NCBI GenBank assembly: GCA_029859485.1
Contig: JAOUDB010000129.1
Span: 1-7,201, forward strand
From: Desulfuromonadales bacterium
Lineage (GTDB): Bacteria; Desulfobacterota; Desulfuromonadia; Desulfuromonadales; BM103
Direction of reading: 5' to 3'
DNA length: 7,201 nucleotides
The notes beneath the pieces were generated by a model, which ran no database searches, was not told the DNA's origin, and was given only the letters and a program-made list of their open reading frames with translations. Below, one piece after another: positions 1 through 5,467 of the stretch (position 1 is the first letter of the stretch; each line of letters begins with the position of its first letter). Both the position numbers and the translations under genes were made by a program.

Positions 1-95
1 ATCTGCCCGGATTGCCAGGCAACCAGGCTACTGCAAAGTCCAGCAAGCAGGCCGGCACAGAAACAGATTGATAACAGGGCTCTGGTGTGTGGCAT
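1..95 (-). CDS. Start of an unidentified small membrane or secreted protein (partial)
   Basis: Only the first 31 codons lie in the window; the gene runs off the left edge. The ATG (positions 95-93) has a good ribosome binding site, AGGAG five bases upstream, and lies 22 bp after the larE stop on the same strand, so it is probably co-transcribed with larE. The translation begins MPHTRALLSICFCAGLLAGL. It has one basic residue near the start, then a hydrophobic stretch of about 20 residues (roughly residues 6-27) rich in Leu, Ala, Gly and Cys. This fits a signal peptide or an N-terminal membrane anchor. Three cysteines lie in the hydrophobic part, but I see no convincing lipobox. I do not recognise the family, and 31 residues are too few to assign a role. 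Confidence 0.6.
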   Translation of the reverse strand, partial: MPHTRALLSICFCAGLLAGLCSSLVAWQSGQ

Positions 96-117
96 GGTTT
101 CTCCTGAGCTATAGGGT

Positions 118-939
118 TCAGGCTTCTTTCAGGGCATCACCTTCGTTCATGCTGCCCGTGCGGTAGCCTTGAAGGTCAAGAGCCACGTAGGTAAATCCGG
201 CGGCTTTGAAAACGTTCAGGATTTTCTTACGCATTTGATCATCAACGATTCGCGACAGCTCGTCAAGGGCAACTTCTATGCGGGCTGTTTCATTGTGATA
301 GCGAACGCGAAAGGTATGAAAATCATTTTCCCGCATAAATGTTTCGCAGGTATCAATCTGCTGCAGGCGCTCTGCCGTAATGCGGGTGCCGTAGGGAAAG
401 CGTGAGGCCAGGCATGCGAAGGCTTGTTTTTCCGCTGTCGGCAGTCCGCTACGGCGGCTCAAAACACGGATGTCTTCTTTAGTCAGCTCCGCTTCGAGCA
501 AAGGAGAGCGAACTTTAAGCTCTTTGGCCGCTTCCCGGCCTGGTCGGTAGTCATCGAGGTCATCCAAGTTCGAGCCGTCGAGGACTTCTGCATATCCGAG
601 CTCTTTCGCTTTGAGCATGCAGATTTCAAAGAGCTCTTTCTTGCAATGGTAGCAGCGACGGGGCGGGTTGTCGGCAAAGCCTGGGATCAACAGCTCGTTG
701 CTGTCGACAACCACCTGCTGGACCCCGAGATCCTTGGCCAGCTTTACGCTTTCGTTAAACTCGTAGCTTGGGTAGGTCGGCGAGGTGGCTGTCAGTGCAA
801 TGACACGTTCGGCGCCGAGGACGTCGCGAGCTGTCTGTAGAAGGAACGTTGAGTCGACGCCGCCTGAAAAAGCGACCACGGCCGAACCCAGTTCAGTGAG
901 AATGTCTTTCAGCTTTTCAAATTTACTATCAATCGTCAT
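118..939 (-). CDS. larE: LarE, ATP-dependent sulfur transferase for the nickel-pincer nucleotide cofactor
   Basis: In the known pathway LarE adenylates the carboxylates of pyridinium-3,5-biscarboxylic acid mononucleotide and puts sulfur on them, giving the thiocarboxylates that bind nickel in lactate racemase and related enzymes. With the ATG at 939 the protein is 273 residues, normal for the family. The PP-loop SGGVDS is at residues 25-30. An RCYHCKK motif places Cys96 and Cys99, and the conserved ACLASRFPYG motif places its cysteine at residue 176. This is the number of the sacrificial cysteine in Lactobacillus plantarum LarE, which supports both the identity and this start. An in-frame ATG at 1020 would add 27 unrelated residues and has no ribosome binding site. 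No larA, larB or larC is visible here. The regulator gene at 1086 lies upstream on the same strand, with a 146-bp gap holding a hairpin. Confidence 0.92.
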   Translation of the reverse strand: MTIDSKFEKLKDILTELGSAVVAFSGGVDSTFLLQTARDVLGAERVIALTATSPTYPSYEFNESVKLAKDLGVQQVVVDSNELLIPGFADNPPRRCYHCKKELFEICMLKAKELGYAEVLDGSNLDDLDDYRPGREAAKELKVRSPLLEAELTKEDIRVLSRRSGLPTAEKQAFACLASRFPYGTRITAERLQQIDTCETFMRENDFHTFRVRYHNETARIEVALDELSRIVDDQMRKKILNVFKAAGFTYVALDLQGYRTGSMNEGDALKEA

Positions 940-950
940 GAGATAATTAA

Positions 951-976
951 GGACTCCGTCTGGTGAGCCGGAGTCC
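951..976 (-). promoter_or_regulatory. Hairpin just upstream of the larE start, covering its likely ribosome binding site
   Basis: GGACTCCG (951-958) and CGGAGTCC (969-976) form a perfect 8-bp stem with a 10-base loop. On the larE strand the 3' arm contains GGAG (957-954), the only Shine-Dalgarno-like sequence near the ATG at 939, with 14 bases between them. The hairpin could hide the ribosome binding site. It is also flanked by TTTT on the plus-strand side (977-980) and by a weak TTAATTAT on the larE side, so it could act as a terminator or attenuator. The pairing is seen directly; the function is inferred. Confidence 0.55.
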
Positions 977-1085
977 TTTTCCGTGAATGAAATGTTATGT
1001 CTGGTTCTGCCAGAGGTCATAGCGGCAAAGATCTTGCTCGCGTCAGAGAGTATTTCGCGCTTTGACGATCGTCGTTGCTCGTCGC

Positions 1086-1553
1086 TTAAATGAAATACAT
1101 GAAGCGATGGTCAAGCTCTTTTTCTACACCCATCTTCTGTGCATCGTCGCATAGATCTTTCAGCGTGACGGACTCCAGGTAGTCATTGAGACGCTTGCTT
1201 GCTTCTCTCCAGACATTCTGGGTCACGCATTCGGCTTCCATGTCACATTCTTTCTTGCAGCCTTTTCCCGATTTGATGCAGTCGACCAGGGCCATCTCAC
1301 CTTCTGCCGCCATGATGATCTGGTAAACAGTGATTTCGTGTGGTTTTCGAGACAGGAAATATCCGCCCTGGGGCCCTCTGCGACTTTTTAGAAGCCCGCC
1401 ACGTTTGAGGTCTTGAAAAATTTGCTCCAGGTAGCGTGGAGAGATGTTCTGACGACGGCTTATGTCCTTGATTTGCGCAGGCAAGGTGCCGGCATGGTAG
1501 GCCATGTCAAAGAGAGCTCGCAGGCCATAGCGGCTTTTAGTCGATAAGCGCAT
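1086..1553 (-). CDS. Rrf2-family (IscR-like) transcriptional regulator with a cysteine cluster
   Basis: This is a 155-residue DNA-binding regulator of usual Rrf2 length. The N-terminal winged helix-turn-helix is clear: MRLSTKSRYGLRAL at the start, the recognition region ISPRYLEQIFQDLKRGGLL (about 37-55), and the wing RRGPQGGYFLSR (58-69). Cysteines at 92, 99, 103 and 109 lie where IscR carries its Fe-S ligands (Cys92, Cys98, Cys104), and there is one more at 135. The protein is therefore likely to bind an Fe-S cluster and sense iron-sulfur, redox or NO state, though the spacing is not exactly that of E. coli IscR. The start is well supported: AAGGAGA lies seven bases before the ATG, with a TTGACA promoter element further up. 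No isc, suf or cys gene is adjacent; the gene is divergent from a flavin-reductase-like gene. I give no symbol because several Rrf2 subgroups look like this. Confidence 0.88.
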   Translation of the reverse strand: MRLSTKSRYGLRALFDMAYHAGTLPAQIKDISRRQNISPRYLEQIFQDLKRGGLLKSRRGPQGGYFLSRKPHEITVYQIIMAAEGEMALVDCIKSGKGCKKECDMEAECVTQNVWREASKRLNDYLESVTLKDLCDDAQKMGVEKELDHRFMYFI

Positions 1554-1585
1554 ATAGTAATCTCCTTAAAAATTAGTTGGTAGAA

Positions 1586-1614
1586 TTCTTATTAAAGTTT
1601 ATTTTACTTGTCAA
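1586..1614 (-). promoter_or_regulatory. Probable sigma-70 promoter of the Rrf2 regulator gene
   Basis: On the minus strand a perfect -35 box TTGACA (1614-1609) is followed, after 17 bases, by TAAGAA (1591-1586), a poor -10 box. An 8-bp palindrome AGAATTCT (1582-1589) overlaps that -10 and could be part of an operator, as expected if the regulator controls itself. The -35 match is strong; the -10 assignment and the autoregulation are inferred. Confidence 0.5.
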
Positions 1615-1657
1615 GAACTTAGTTGTTGTTAGGCTTTTGTAGTGTGAGGAAATGTCG

Positions 1658-1663
1658 TATAAT
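1658..1663 (+). promoter_or_regulatory. Candidate -10 box of the flavin-reductase-like gene
   Basis: A perfect TATAAT lies 35 bp upstream of the ATG at 1699. The sequence 17 bases upstream (1635-1640, TTTTGT) is a poor -35 box, so the promoter may need an activator or be weak. It lies in the same 145-bp divergent region as the Rrf2 promoter, so one regulator bound here could affect both genes. Confidence 0.45.
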
Positions 1664-1698
1664 AATAACACTTTTCATATGTAGTAAGGGTGTTGATT

Positions 1699-2196
1699 AT
1701 GAATGAGCCGTCTTATGGGACAAAAGCTCCTGTTGCCTGGCGTCCTGCCGCGTTGATCAGCTGGTATGGTCCTGACGGTAAGCCTCTGGTGTTGGTAACG
1801 TCCTGGATTGCGTTGGTTGGTGGTTCCTTACCTCGTCTTCGTACGGCTTGGTGCGGTCGTTCCGATTCTGATTCGTGTTATTGGCCGGGCGGTGACTTTA
1901 TCCTGAACGTACCCCATGAAAGCGACCTTGAGACGATCAGTATCATTATGGACAAAGGCAAGTTCTGTCTGCATGCGGAGGAAGAACTGAACTATTCATG
2001 TCTTTCGGGGATAGCCGCGACTGCACCTCGCTTGCTAGAGTGTGCTGTGCAGATTGAATGTGTCGGAGGGCGCCTGATAGAAACAGACTTTGATACAGAG
2101 CTTTGTGGCCACGTGGCGCGTGTGCACAGAGACGGAGTCAACCTGGATCCTTTTGAGATCCCGGATCTTTGCGCGATTTCCCCCTTGAGCCCATAG
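1699..2196 (+). CDS. Small flavin-reductase-like (flavoredoxin-type) domain protein, cysteine-rich
   Basis: The 165-residue product has the layout of the FMN-binding flavin reductase-like domain found in flavoredoxins: PAALISWYGPDGKPLVLVTS near the start (residues 16-35), GGDFILNVP (64-72), and a closing strand with GHVARVHRDG (137-146). The likely role is FMN binding and electron transfer in the cytoplasm; the substrate cannot be read from sequence. Eight cysteines (52, 60, 90, 101, 115, 121, 136, 158) are many for this size. I chose the ATG at 1699 because AAGGG lies eight bases before it; the in-frame GTG at 1690 would overlap that site. It is the only plus-strand gene here, divergent from the Rrf2 regulator, so it is a candidate target of that regulator. 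Convergent terminators follow it. Confidence 0.75.
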   Translation: MNEPSYGTKAPVAWRPAALISWYGPDGKPLVLVTSWIALVGGSLPRLRTAWCGRSDSDSCYWPGGDFILNVPHESDLETISIIMDKGKFCLHAEEELNYSCLSGIAATAPRLLECAVQIECVGGRLIETDFDTELCGHVARVHRDGVNLDPFEIPDLCAISPLSP

Positions 2197-2271
2197 TTGA
2201 AAAGTTTTCTGCGTTTTAGGAAACGCATTGTTGCTGTCTTCCCCCCCCACACAAAAAAAAGAGAGAAAGGG

Positions 2272-2287
2272 CCGGCTATTGAGCCGG
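2272..2287 (-). terminator. Rho-independent terminator, second of two after sucD
   Basis: CCGGCT and AGCCGG form a 6-bp stem around a four-base loop. On the minus strand it is followed by CCCTTTCTCTC and then eight T (complement of the A run 2253-2260). This U-rich tail points to termination of minus-strand transcription coming from sucD. The plus strand has no T tract after the stem. Confidence 0.65.
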
Positions 2288-2300
2288 TTCGGATCACTGA

Positions 2301-2330
2301 CAAACCCCGCATTCGAAAATGCGGGGTTTG
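2301..2330. terminator. Bidirectional terminator hairpin between convergent genes
   Basis: A perfect 13-bp inverted repeat, arms 2301-2313 and 2318-2330, encloses a CGAA loop. The core is GC-rich (CCCCGC/GCGGGG) and the base is an AAA/TTT pair, the usual form of a two-way terminator. It lies 59 bp after the sucD stop and 104 bp after the flavin-reductase-like stop, so it can end both transcripts. Confidence 0.8.
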
Positions 2331-2389
2331 CATTTGTGGTTTATCTGTAAAGAAATGATGGTAGAAATGTCTCGGAGAGCTATTCTTTC

Positions 2390-3262
2390 TCAAGGCTGCC
2401 AGATCTTAAGCAACGCATCAGCCATCTCGGCTGGACTGTCGGCAACGCTGACACCGCATTCGGCGAGAAACGCTTTCTTGCTGGCGGCGTCACCCTTGCC
2501 GCCGGAGATGATCGCGCCGGCATGCCCCATACGCTTACCGGCAGGTGCAGTCGCGCCGGCGATGAAGGCCGCGACCGGCTTGGTCATATGGTCGCGAACA
2601 AAGGCCGCGGCCTGCTCTTCGGCATCACCACCGATCTCGCCGATCATGATAATCGCTTCGGTCGCCGGGTCGTCCTCAAACATTTTCAAGACGTCGAGAT
2701 GGCTGGTGCCGTTAACCGGATCACCGCCGATGCCGACGCAGGTGGTTTGACCGATGCCACGGGTGGTCAGCTGCCAGACCGCTTCGTAGGTCAGGGTTCC
2801 GGAGCGGGAGACAACACCGACCGGGCCCGGTTTGTGAATGTAACCGGGCATGATGCCGATCTTGCACTCGCCCGGAGTAATCACGCCTGGACAGTTGGGC
2901 CCTACCAGGCGGCAATTCTTGCCTTCCATGTATCTCTTCACCTTGACCATGTCCAGCACCGGAACCCCTTCGGTGATACAGATCACCAGCTCAATACCGG
3001 CATCAACCGCTTCCATGATCGCGTCAGCACTGCCGACTGGTGGCACGTAGACAACCGAGGCGTTGGCGCCGGTTTCTTTGACTGCGTCTTCGACCGTATT
3101 GAAAACCGGGAAACCATCGATCTTGGTGCCGCCTTTACCGGGGGTGACTCCACCAACCATCTGTGTGCCATAGTCACGGGCGCCCTGAGCATGAAAGAGA
3201 CCGGTGGCACCGGTTATCCCCTGGGTGATGACCTTGGTATGTTTATTGATCAATACGCTCAT
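2390..3262 (-). CDS. sucD: Succinyl-CoA synthetase (ADP-forming) alpha subunit
   Basis: This is the CoA-binding, phosphohistidine-carrying subunit of the TCA-cycle enzyme that interconverts succinyl-CoA and succinate with formation of ATP or GTP. The 290-residue length is that of E. coli SucD. The active-site histidine is His247 in [16 protein letters not shown], the same position as in E. coli counting Met1. The CoA-domain motif [10 protein letters not shown] lies at 121-130, the Rossmann-type start [14 protein letters not shown] at 14-27, and TEGVP at 97-101. The start codon overlaps the sucC stop (ATGA, 3262-3259), with an AGGAGGAG-type ribosome binding site inside the end of sucC. The two subunits are thus translationally coupled. 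In Desulfuromonadia the enzyme may run in either direction; the sequence does not show which. Confidence 0.97.
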   Translation of the reverse strand: MSVLINKHTKVITQGITGATGLFHAQGARDYGTQMVGGVTPGKGGTKIDGFPVFNTVEDAVKETGANASVVYVPPVGSADAIMEAVDAGIELVICITEGVPVLDMVKVKRYMEGKNCRLVGPNCPGVITPGECKIGIMPGYIHKPGPVGVVSRSGTLTYEAVWQLTTRGIGQTTCVGIGGDPVNGTSHLDVLKMFEDDPATEAIIMIGEIGGDAEEQAAAFVRDHMTKPVAAFIAGATAPAGKRMGHAGAIISGGKGDAASKKAFLAECGVSVADSPAEMADALLKIWQP

Positions 3263-4434
3263 TGTTGTCTCTCCTCCTTGACGGCTTTGACGATCTTTTC
3301 AGCCGCATCAGCCATGCCATCAGCACTGACAATATTCAAGCCCGATTCTGCCAGCAGCTTCTTGCCCAGATCGACGTTGGTCCCTTCGAGGCGAACAACC
3401 AAGGGGACCTTGACGCCGAATTGTTTGGCGCCTTCGATGACTCCTGTCGCAATAACATCACATTTCATGATGCCACCGAAGATGTTGACCAGAATTCCTT
3501 CAACCTTTTCGTCGGAGAGGATAATCTTGAAGGCTTCCGTAACACGCTCGATGGTCGCTCCGCCACCTACATCAAGGAAGTTCGCCGGATCACCACCATA
3601 GTGCTTGATGATATCCATGGTCGCCATCGCCAGGCCGGCGCCATTGACCATACAGCCGATGTTGCCATCAAGAGCAATGTAGGAGAGGTCGTATTGGGAC
3701 GCTTCGATCTCCATCGGATCTTCTTCGTCATAATCGCGCAGGTCGCGAATCCGGAGATGGCGGAAGAGTGCGTTCTCATCAAAATTGATCTTGGCATCGA
3801 GACAGAGCAGGTTGCCTTCGCCGGTCAGGACCAAAGGGTTGATCTCAAGCAGGGAACAATCGGTTTCGACAAAAGTCTGGTACAGGTCCCTCAGCAGAGG
3901 AACCGCCTGCTTGACCTGGGCGATTTCGAAGCCGAGCTTGAAGGCCACCTTGCGGGCCTGGAAAGCCGTCAGGCCGACGACCGGATCGATTGCTTCGAAG
4001 AACAGTTTCTCCGGAGTCTTGGCGGCGACTTCCTCGATGTCCATGCCGCCTTCGGCAGAAGCCATCAGGGTGACCATGTCAGTGGCACGGTCGACCAGGA
4101 AAGAGACGTAGAATTCGTCGGCAATGTTGCATCCTTTTTCAATCAGCACACGTTTAACGAATTTGCCCTCGGGTCCGGTCTGGGGAGTCACCAGGGTCAT
4201 ACCGAACATGTCACGGGTAAATTGCTTGGCCTCATCGGCCGTTTTGGCGATCTTGACGCCGCCGCCCTTGCCACGCCCGCCAGCATGAATCTGGGCCTTG
4301 ACTGCGTAAGGACCCTCTCCGAGGCGCTTGGCCCAATCCCGGGCCGAATTACTGTTGTAGACCACATGTCCTTCCGGAACCGGAACCCCGAAATTCCGCA
4401 GAATTGCTTTGGCCTGATATTCGTGAACATTCAT
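3259..4434 (-). CDS. sucC: Succinyl-CoA synthetase (ADP-forming) beta subunit
   Basis: This is the nucleotide-binding subunit, which pairs with SucD and carries an ATP-grasp fold. The protein is 391 residues (E. coli 388) and starts with [20 protein letters not shown], typical of the family. Visible motifs are [16 protein letters not shown] (46-61) for nucleotide binding, LEINPL (196-201) with the Mg ligand Asn199, Asp213 as the second Mg ligand, [18 protein letters not shown] (257-274) and [11 protein letters not shown] (319-329). The Asn199 and Asp213 numbers match E. coli exactly. The ribosome binding site GGAGGG (4449-4444) lies nine bases before the ATG. I cannot tell ATP from GTP preference with confidence. 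It is first in a two-gene unit with sucD, downstream of a structured 205-bp leader region after cbiO. Confidence 0.97.
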   Translation of the reverse strand: MNVHEYQAKAILRNFGVPVPEGHVVYNSNSARDWAKRLGEGPYAVKAQIHAGGRGKGGGVKIAKTADEAKQFTRDMFGMTLVTPQTGPEGKFVKRVLIEKGCNIADEFYVSFLVDRATDMVTLMASAEGGMDIEEVAAKTPEKLFFEAIDPVVGLTAFQARKVAFKLGFEIAQVKQAVPLLRDLYQTFVETDCSLLEINPLVLTGEGNLLCLDAKINFDENALFRHLRIRDLRDYDEEDPMEIEASQYDLSYIALDGNIGCMVNGAGLAMATMDIIKHYGGDPANFLDVGGGATIERVTEAFKIILSDEKVEGILVNIFGGIMKCDVIATGVIEGAKQFGVKVPLVVRLEGTNVDLGKKLLAESGLNIVSADGMADAAEKIVKAVKEERQQ

Positions 4435-4466
4435 GGGTGTTTACCCTCCGAAAAATGGGTTGTCGG

Positions 4467-4486
4467 GGGCGCTGTATACAGCGCCC
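4467..4486. promoter_or_regulatory. Perfect 20-bp palindrome upstream of sucC
   Basis: The sequence reads the same on both strands, with GGGCGC and GCGCCC arms around the core TGTATACA (4473-4480). It lies 32 bp before the sucC ATG, in the likely 5' untranslated region. As DNA it could be a repressor operator; as RNA it would fold into an 8-bp stem with a TATA loop. No U tract follows, so it is not an obvious terminator. A second TGTATACA palindrome lies at 4605-4612, which favours the operator reading. Confidence 0.55.
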
Positions 4487-4494
4487 TGTTTATT

Positions 4495-4516
4495 CCCGGC
4501 GACAGGGTCGCCTGGG
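4495..4516. repeat. Second stem-loop in the cbiO-sucC gap
   Basis: Arms 4495-4503 and 4507-4516 form a GC-rich 9-bp stem (CCC plus GGCGAC against GTCGCC plus GGG) with one bulged T and a three-base loop. On the sucC strand the following bases are AATAAACAGGG, with no U tract, so an intrinsic terminator is unlikely. Together with the palindrome at 4467-4486 it would give the sucC leader two consecutive hairpins. Confidence 0.45.
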
Positions 4517-4602
4517 TTGATTCAGCTAACGATAGAAACTCTACCACATAGCTTTCTAAACGCAGTTTAAAACACTCTTTTTGCGGGTTCATTGGCGAAA
4601 AA

Positions 4603-4616
4603 AATGTATACACATT
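4603..4616. promoter_or_regulatory. AT-rich inverted repeat after cbiO, possible operator
   Basis: AATGT and ACATT arms flank ATAC; within it TGTATACA (4605-4612) is a perfect 8-bp palindrome, identical to the core of the palindrome at 4467-4486. The two cores are 132 bp apart. On the minus strand the repeat merges into a run of seven T (4604-4598), so a weak terminator for cbiO is the alternative, but a 5-bp AT stem is poor for that. Confidence 0.45.
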
Positions 4617-4639
4617 AAATTTGTGACCATTCGACCAGG

Positions 4640-5467
4640 CTAGTGATCGTGATGATGATCGTGAGGTTTACTGCTGTGAGGTGCTACCAGGGGGGGCTGC
4701 TTTGGAGAGGTCTGTTTGCCTGGAGAGCAGACCGGACAGCTCTGCATGGCAAAAGGTTTTTCAAGACGACAGGTTTTGAGCAGCTCATCGTTGCCGAAAA
4801 TTTCCATGGTCGGCCCATCTGCCATCACCAGGCCTTCGTGCAGGACGATGGTGCGATCACACAGTTCCAGGATCATGTCGAGATCATGGCTGGTGACAAT
4901 GCGCGTATGATGGAAAGCCTGAAGCAGGGCGATCAATTGACGTCGGGCGTGGGGATCAAGTCCATTGGTTGGTTCATCAAGCACCAGAATCTCCGGCAGC
5001 ATTGACAGAACGGTGGCGATCGCCACACGCTTTTTCTCCCCACCCGAGAGATGGTATGGGGGCTTGTTGCGTAACTCCTCAGCATCCACTCTTTCCAGCG
5101 CTTCCGTAACCCTGGCTTCGATTTCCTCGTGAGAGAGGCCCATATTCAACGGGCCAAAGGCGACATCATCGAAAACCGTGGGCATGAAAAGCTGGTCTTC
5201 CGGATCCTGAAACACCATTCCGACGGTGCGTCTGATCTCAGGTAAAGTCTCCTTCGACAGGGTGTCGTCGCCAATGATGATCTCTCCCGAGGTTGCGGCA
5301 AGATAACCATTTAGGTGAAGCAGCAAGGTTGACTTGCCTGCACCATTGGCGCCGATGATTCCTACCGATTCACCATGGTGAATCAGAAAAGAAACCTCTT
5401 GCAAAGCAACGGTTTGATCAGGGTAAACGTGCTGCAGGTTCTTGACGTGGACAATATGGTGACTCAT
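4640..5467 (-). CDS. cbiO: ECF nickel/cobalt transporter ATPase (CbiO/NikO) with a metal-binding C-terminal tail
   Basis: This is the cytoplasmic ABC ATPase that powers Ni2+ or Co2+ uptake with the membrane subunits encoded upstream. The motifs are complete: Walker A GANGAGKST (39-47), Q-loop VFQDPEDQLF (85-94), signature LSGGE (140-144), Walker B ILVLDE (160-165) with catalytic Glu165, and switch histidine His194 in TSHD. FQDPEDQ is typical of CbiO-type ATPases. The 275-residue protein ends in a Pro/Ser/Lys-rich extension with CPVC (244-247) and a His/Asp-rich end (His264, 269, 271-273, 275), likely metal binding. The start overlaps the cbiQ stop by ATGA (5467-5464), with AGGA eight bases upstream. 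Whether the metal is nickel or cobalt is not settled by the sequence. Confidence 0.93.
   Translation of the reverse strand: MSHHIVHVKNLQHVYPDQTVALQEVSFLIHHGESVGIIGANGAGKSTLLLHLNGYLAATSGEIIIGDDTLSKETLPEIRRTVGMVFQDPEDQLFMPTVFDDVAFGPLNMGLSHEEIEARVTEALERVDAEELRNKPPYHLSGGEKKRVAIATVLSMLPEILVLDEPTNGLDPHARRQLIALLQAFHHTRIVTSHDLDMILELCDRTIVLHEGLVMADGPTMEIFGNDELLKTCRLEKPFAMQSCPVCSPGKQTSPKQPPLVAPHSSKPHDHHHDH

Noticed and set aside
940..1020. Longer larE start at the ATG at 1020 (27 more residues)
   Set aside because: No ribosome binding site precedes it, the extra residues do not look like LarE, they are encoded partly by the hairpin, and the shorter form puts the key cysteine at residue 176 as in the known enzyme.
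1064..1073. 10-bp palindrome GACGATCGTC between the regulator gene and larE
   Set aside because: It is short, has no second copy nearby and no promoter around it; chance is a sufficient explanation.
1690..1698. GTG start three codons upstream for the flavin-reductase-like gene
   Set aside because: It would overlap the AAGGG that is correctly spaced for the ATG at 1699.
2211..2226. Small hairpin GCGTTT/AAACGC just after the flavin-reductase-like stop
   Set aside because: It has a 6-bp stem without a T tract; the stronger hairpins at 2272-2330 are the convincing terminators.
2241..2260. Runs of eight C and eight A as a phase-variation tract
   Set aside because: They lie between genes, outside any coding frame or promoter, and the A run is explained as the U tail of the minus-strand terminator.
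2522..3601. Long plus-strand open frame (359 codons) opposite sucD and the end of sucC
   Set aside because: It is also an antisense shadow of conserved coding sequence, with no family-like features.
3262..4551. Long plus-strand open frame (429 codons) opposite sucC
   Set aside because: It is the antisense of a well-conserved gene; its translation has no recognisable domain and it lacks its own ribosome binding site and promoter. Codon bias of sucC explains the lack of stops.
4598..4616. Inverted repeat plus T run as a cbiO terminator
   Set aside because: The stem is only five A/T-rich base pairs, too weak to call an intrinsic terminator; the repeated TGTATACA core fits an operator better.
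4640..4663. His-rich end of CbiO as an artificial tag
   Set aside because: The run is interrupted by Asp, uses mixed His codons and follows a natural linker with CPVC; metal-binding His tails are common in nickel and cobalt proteins.
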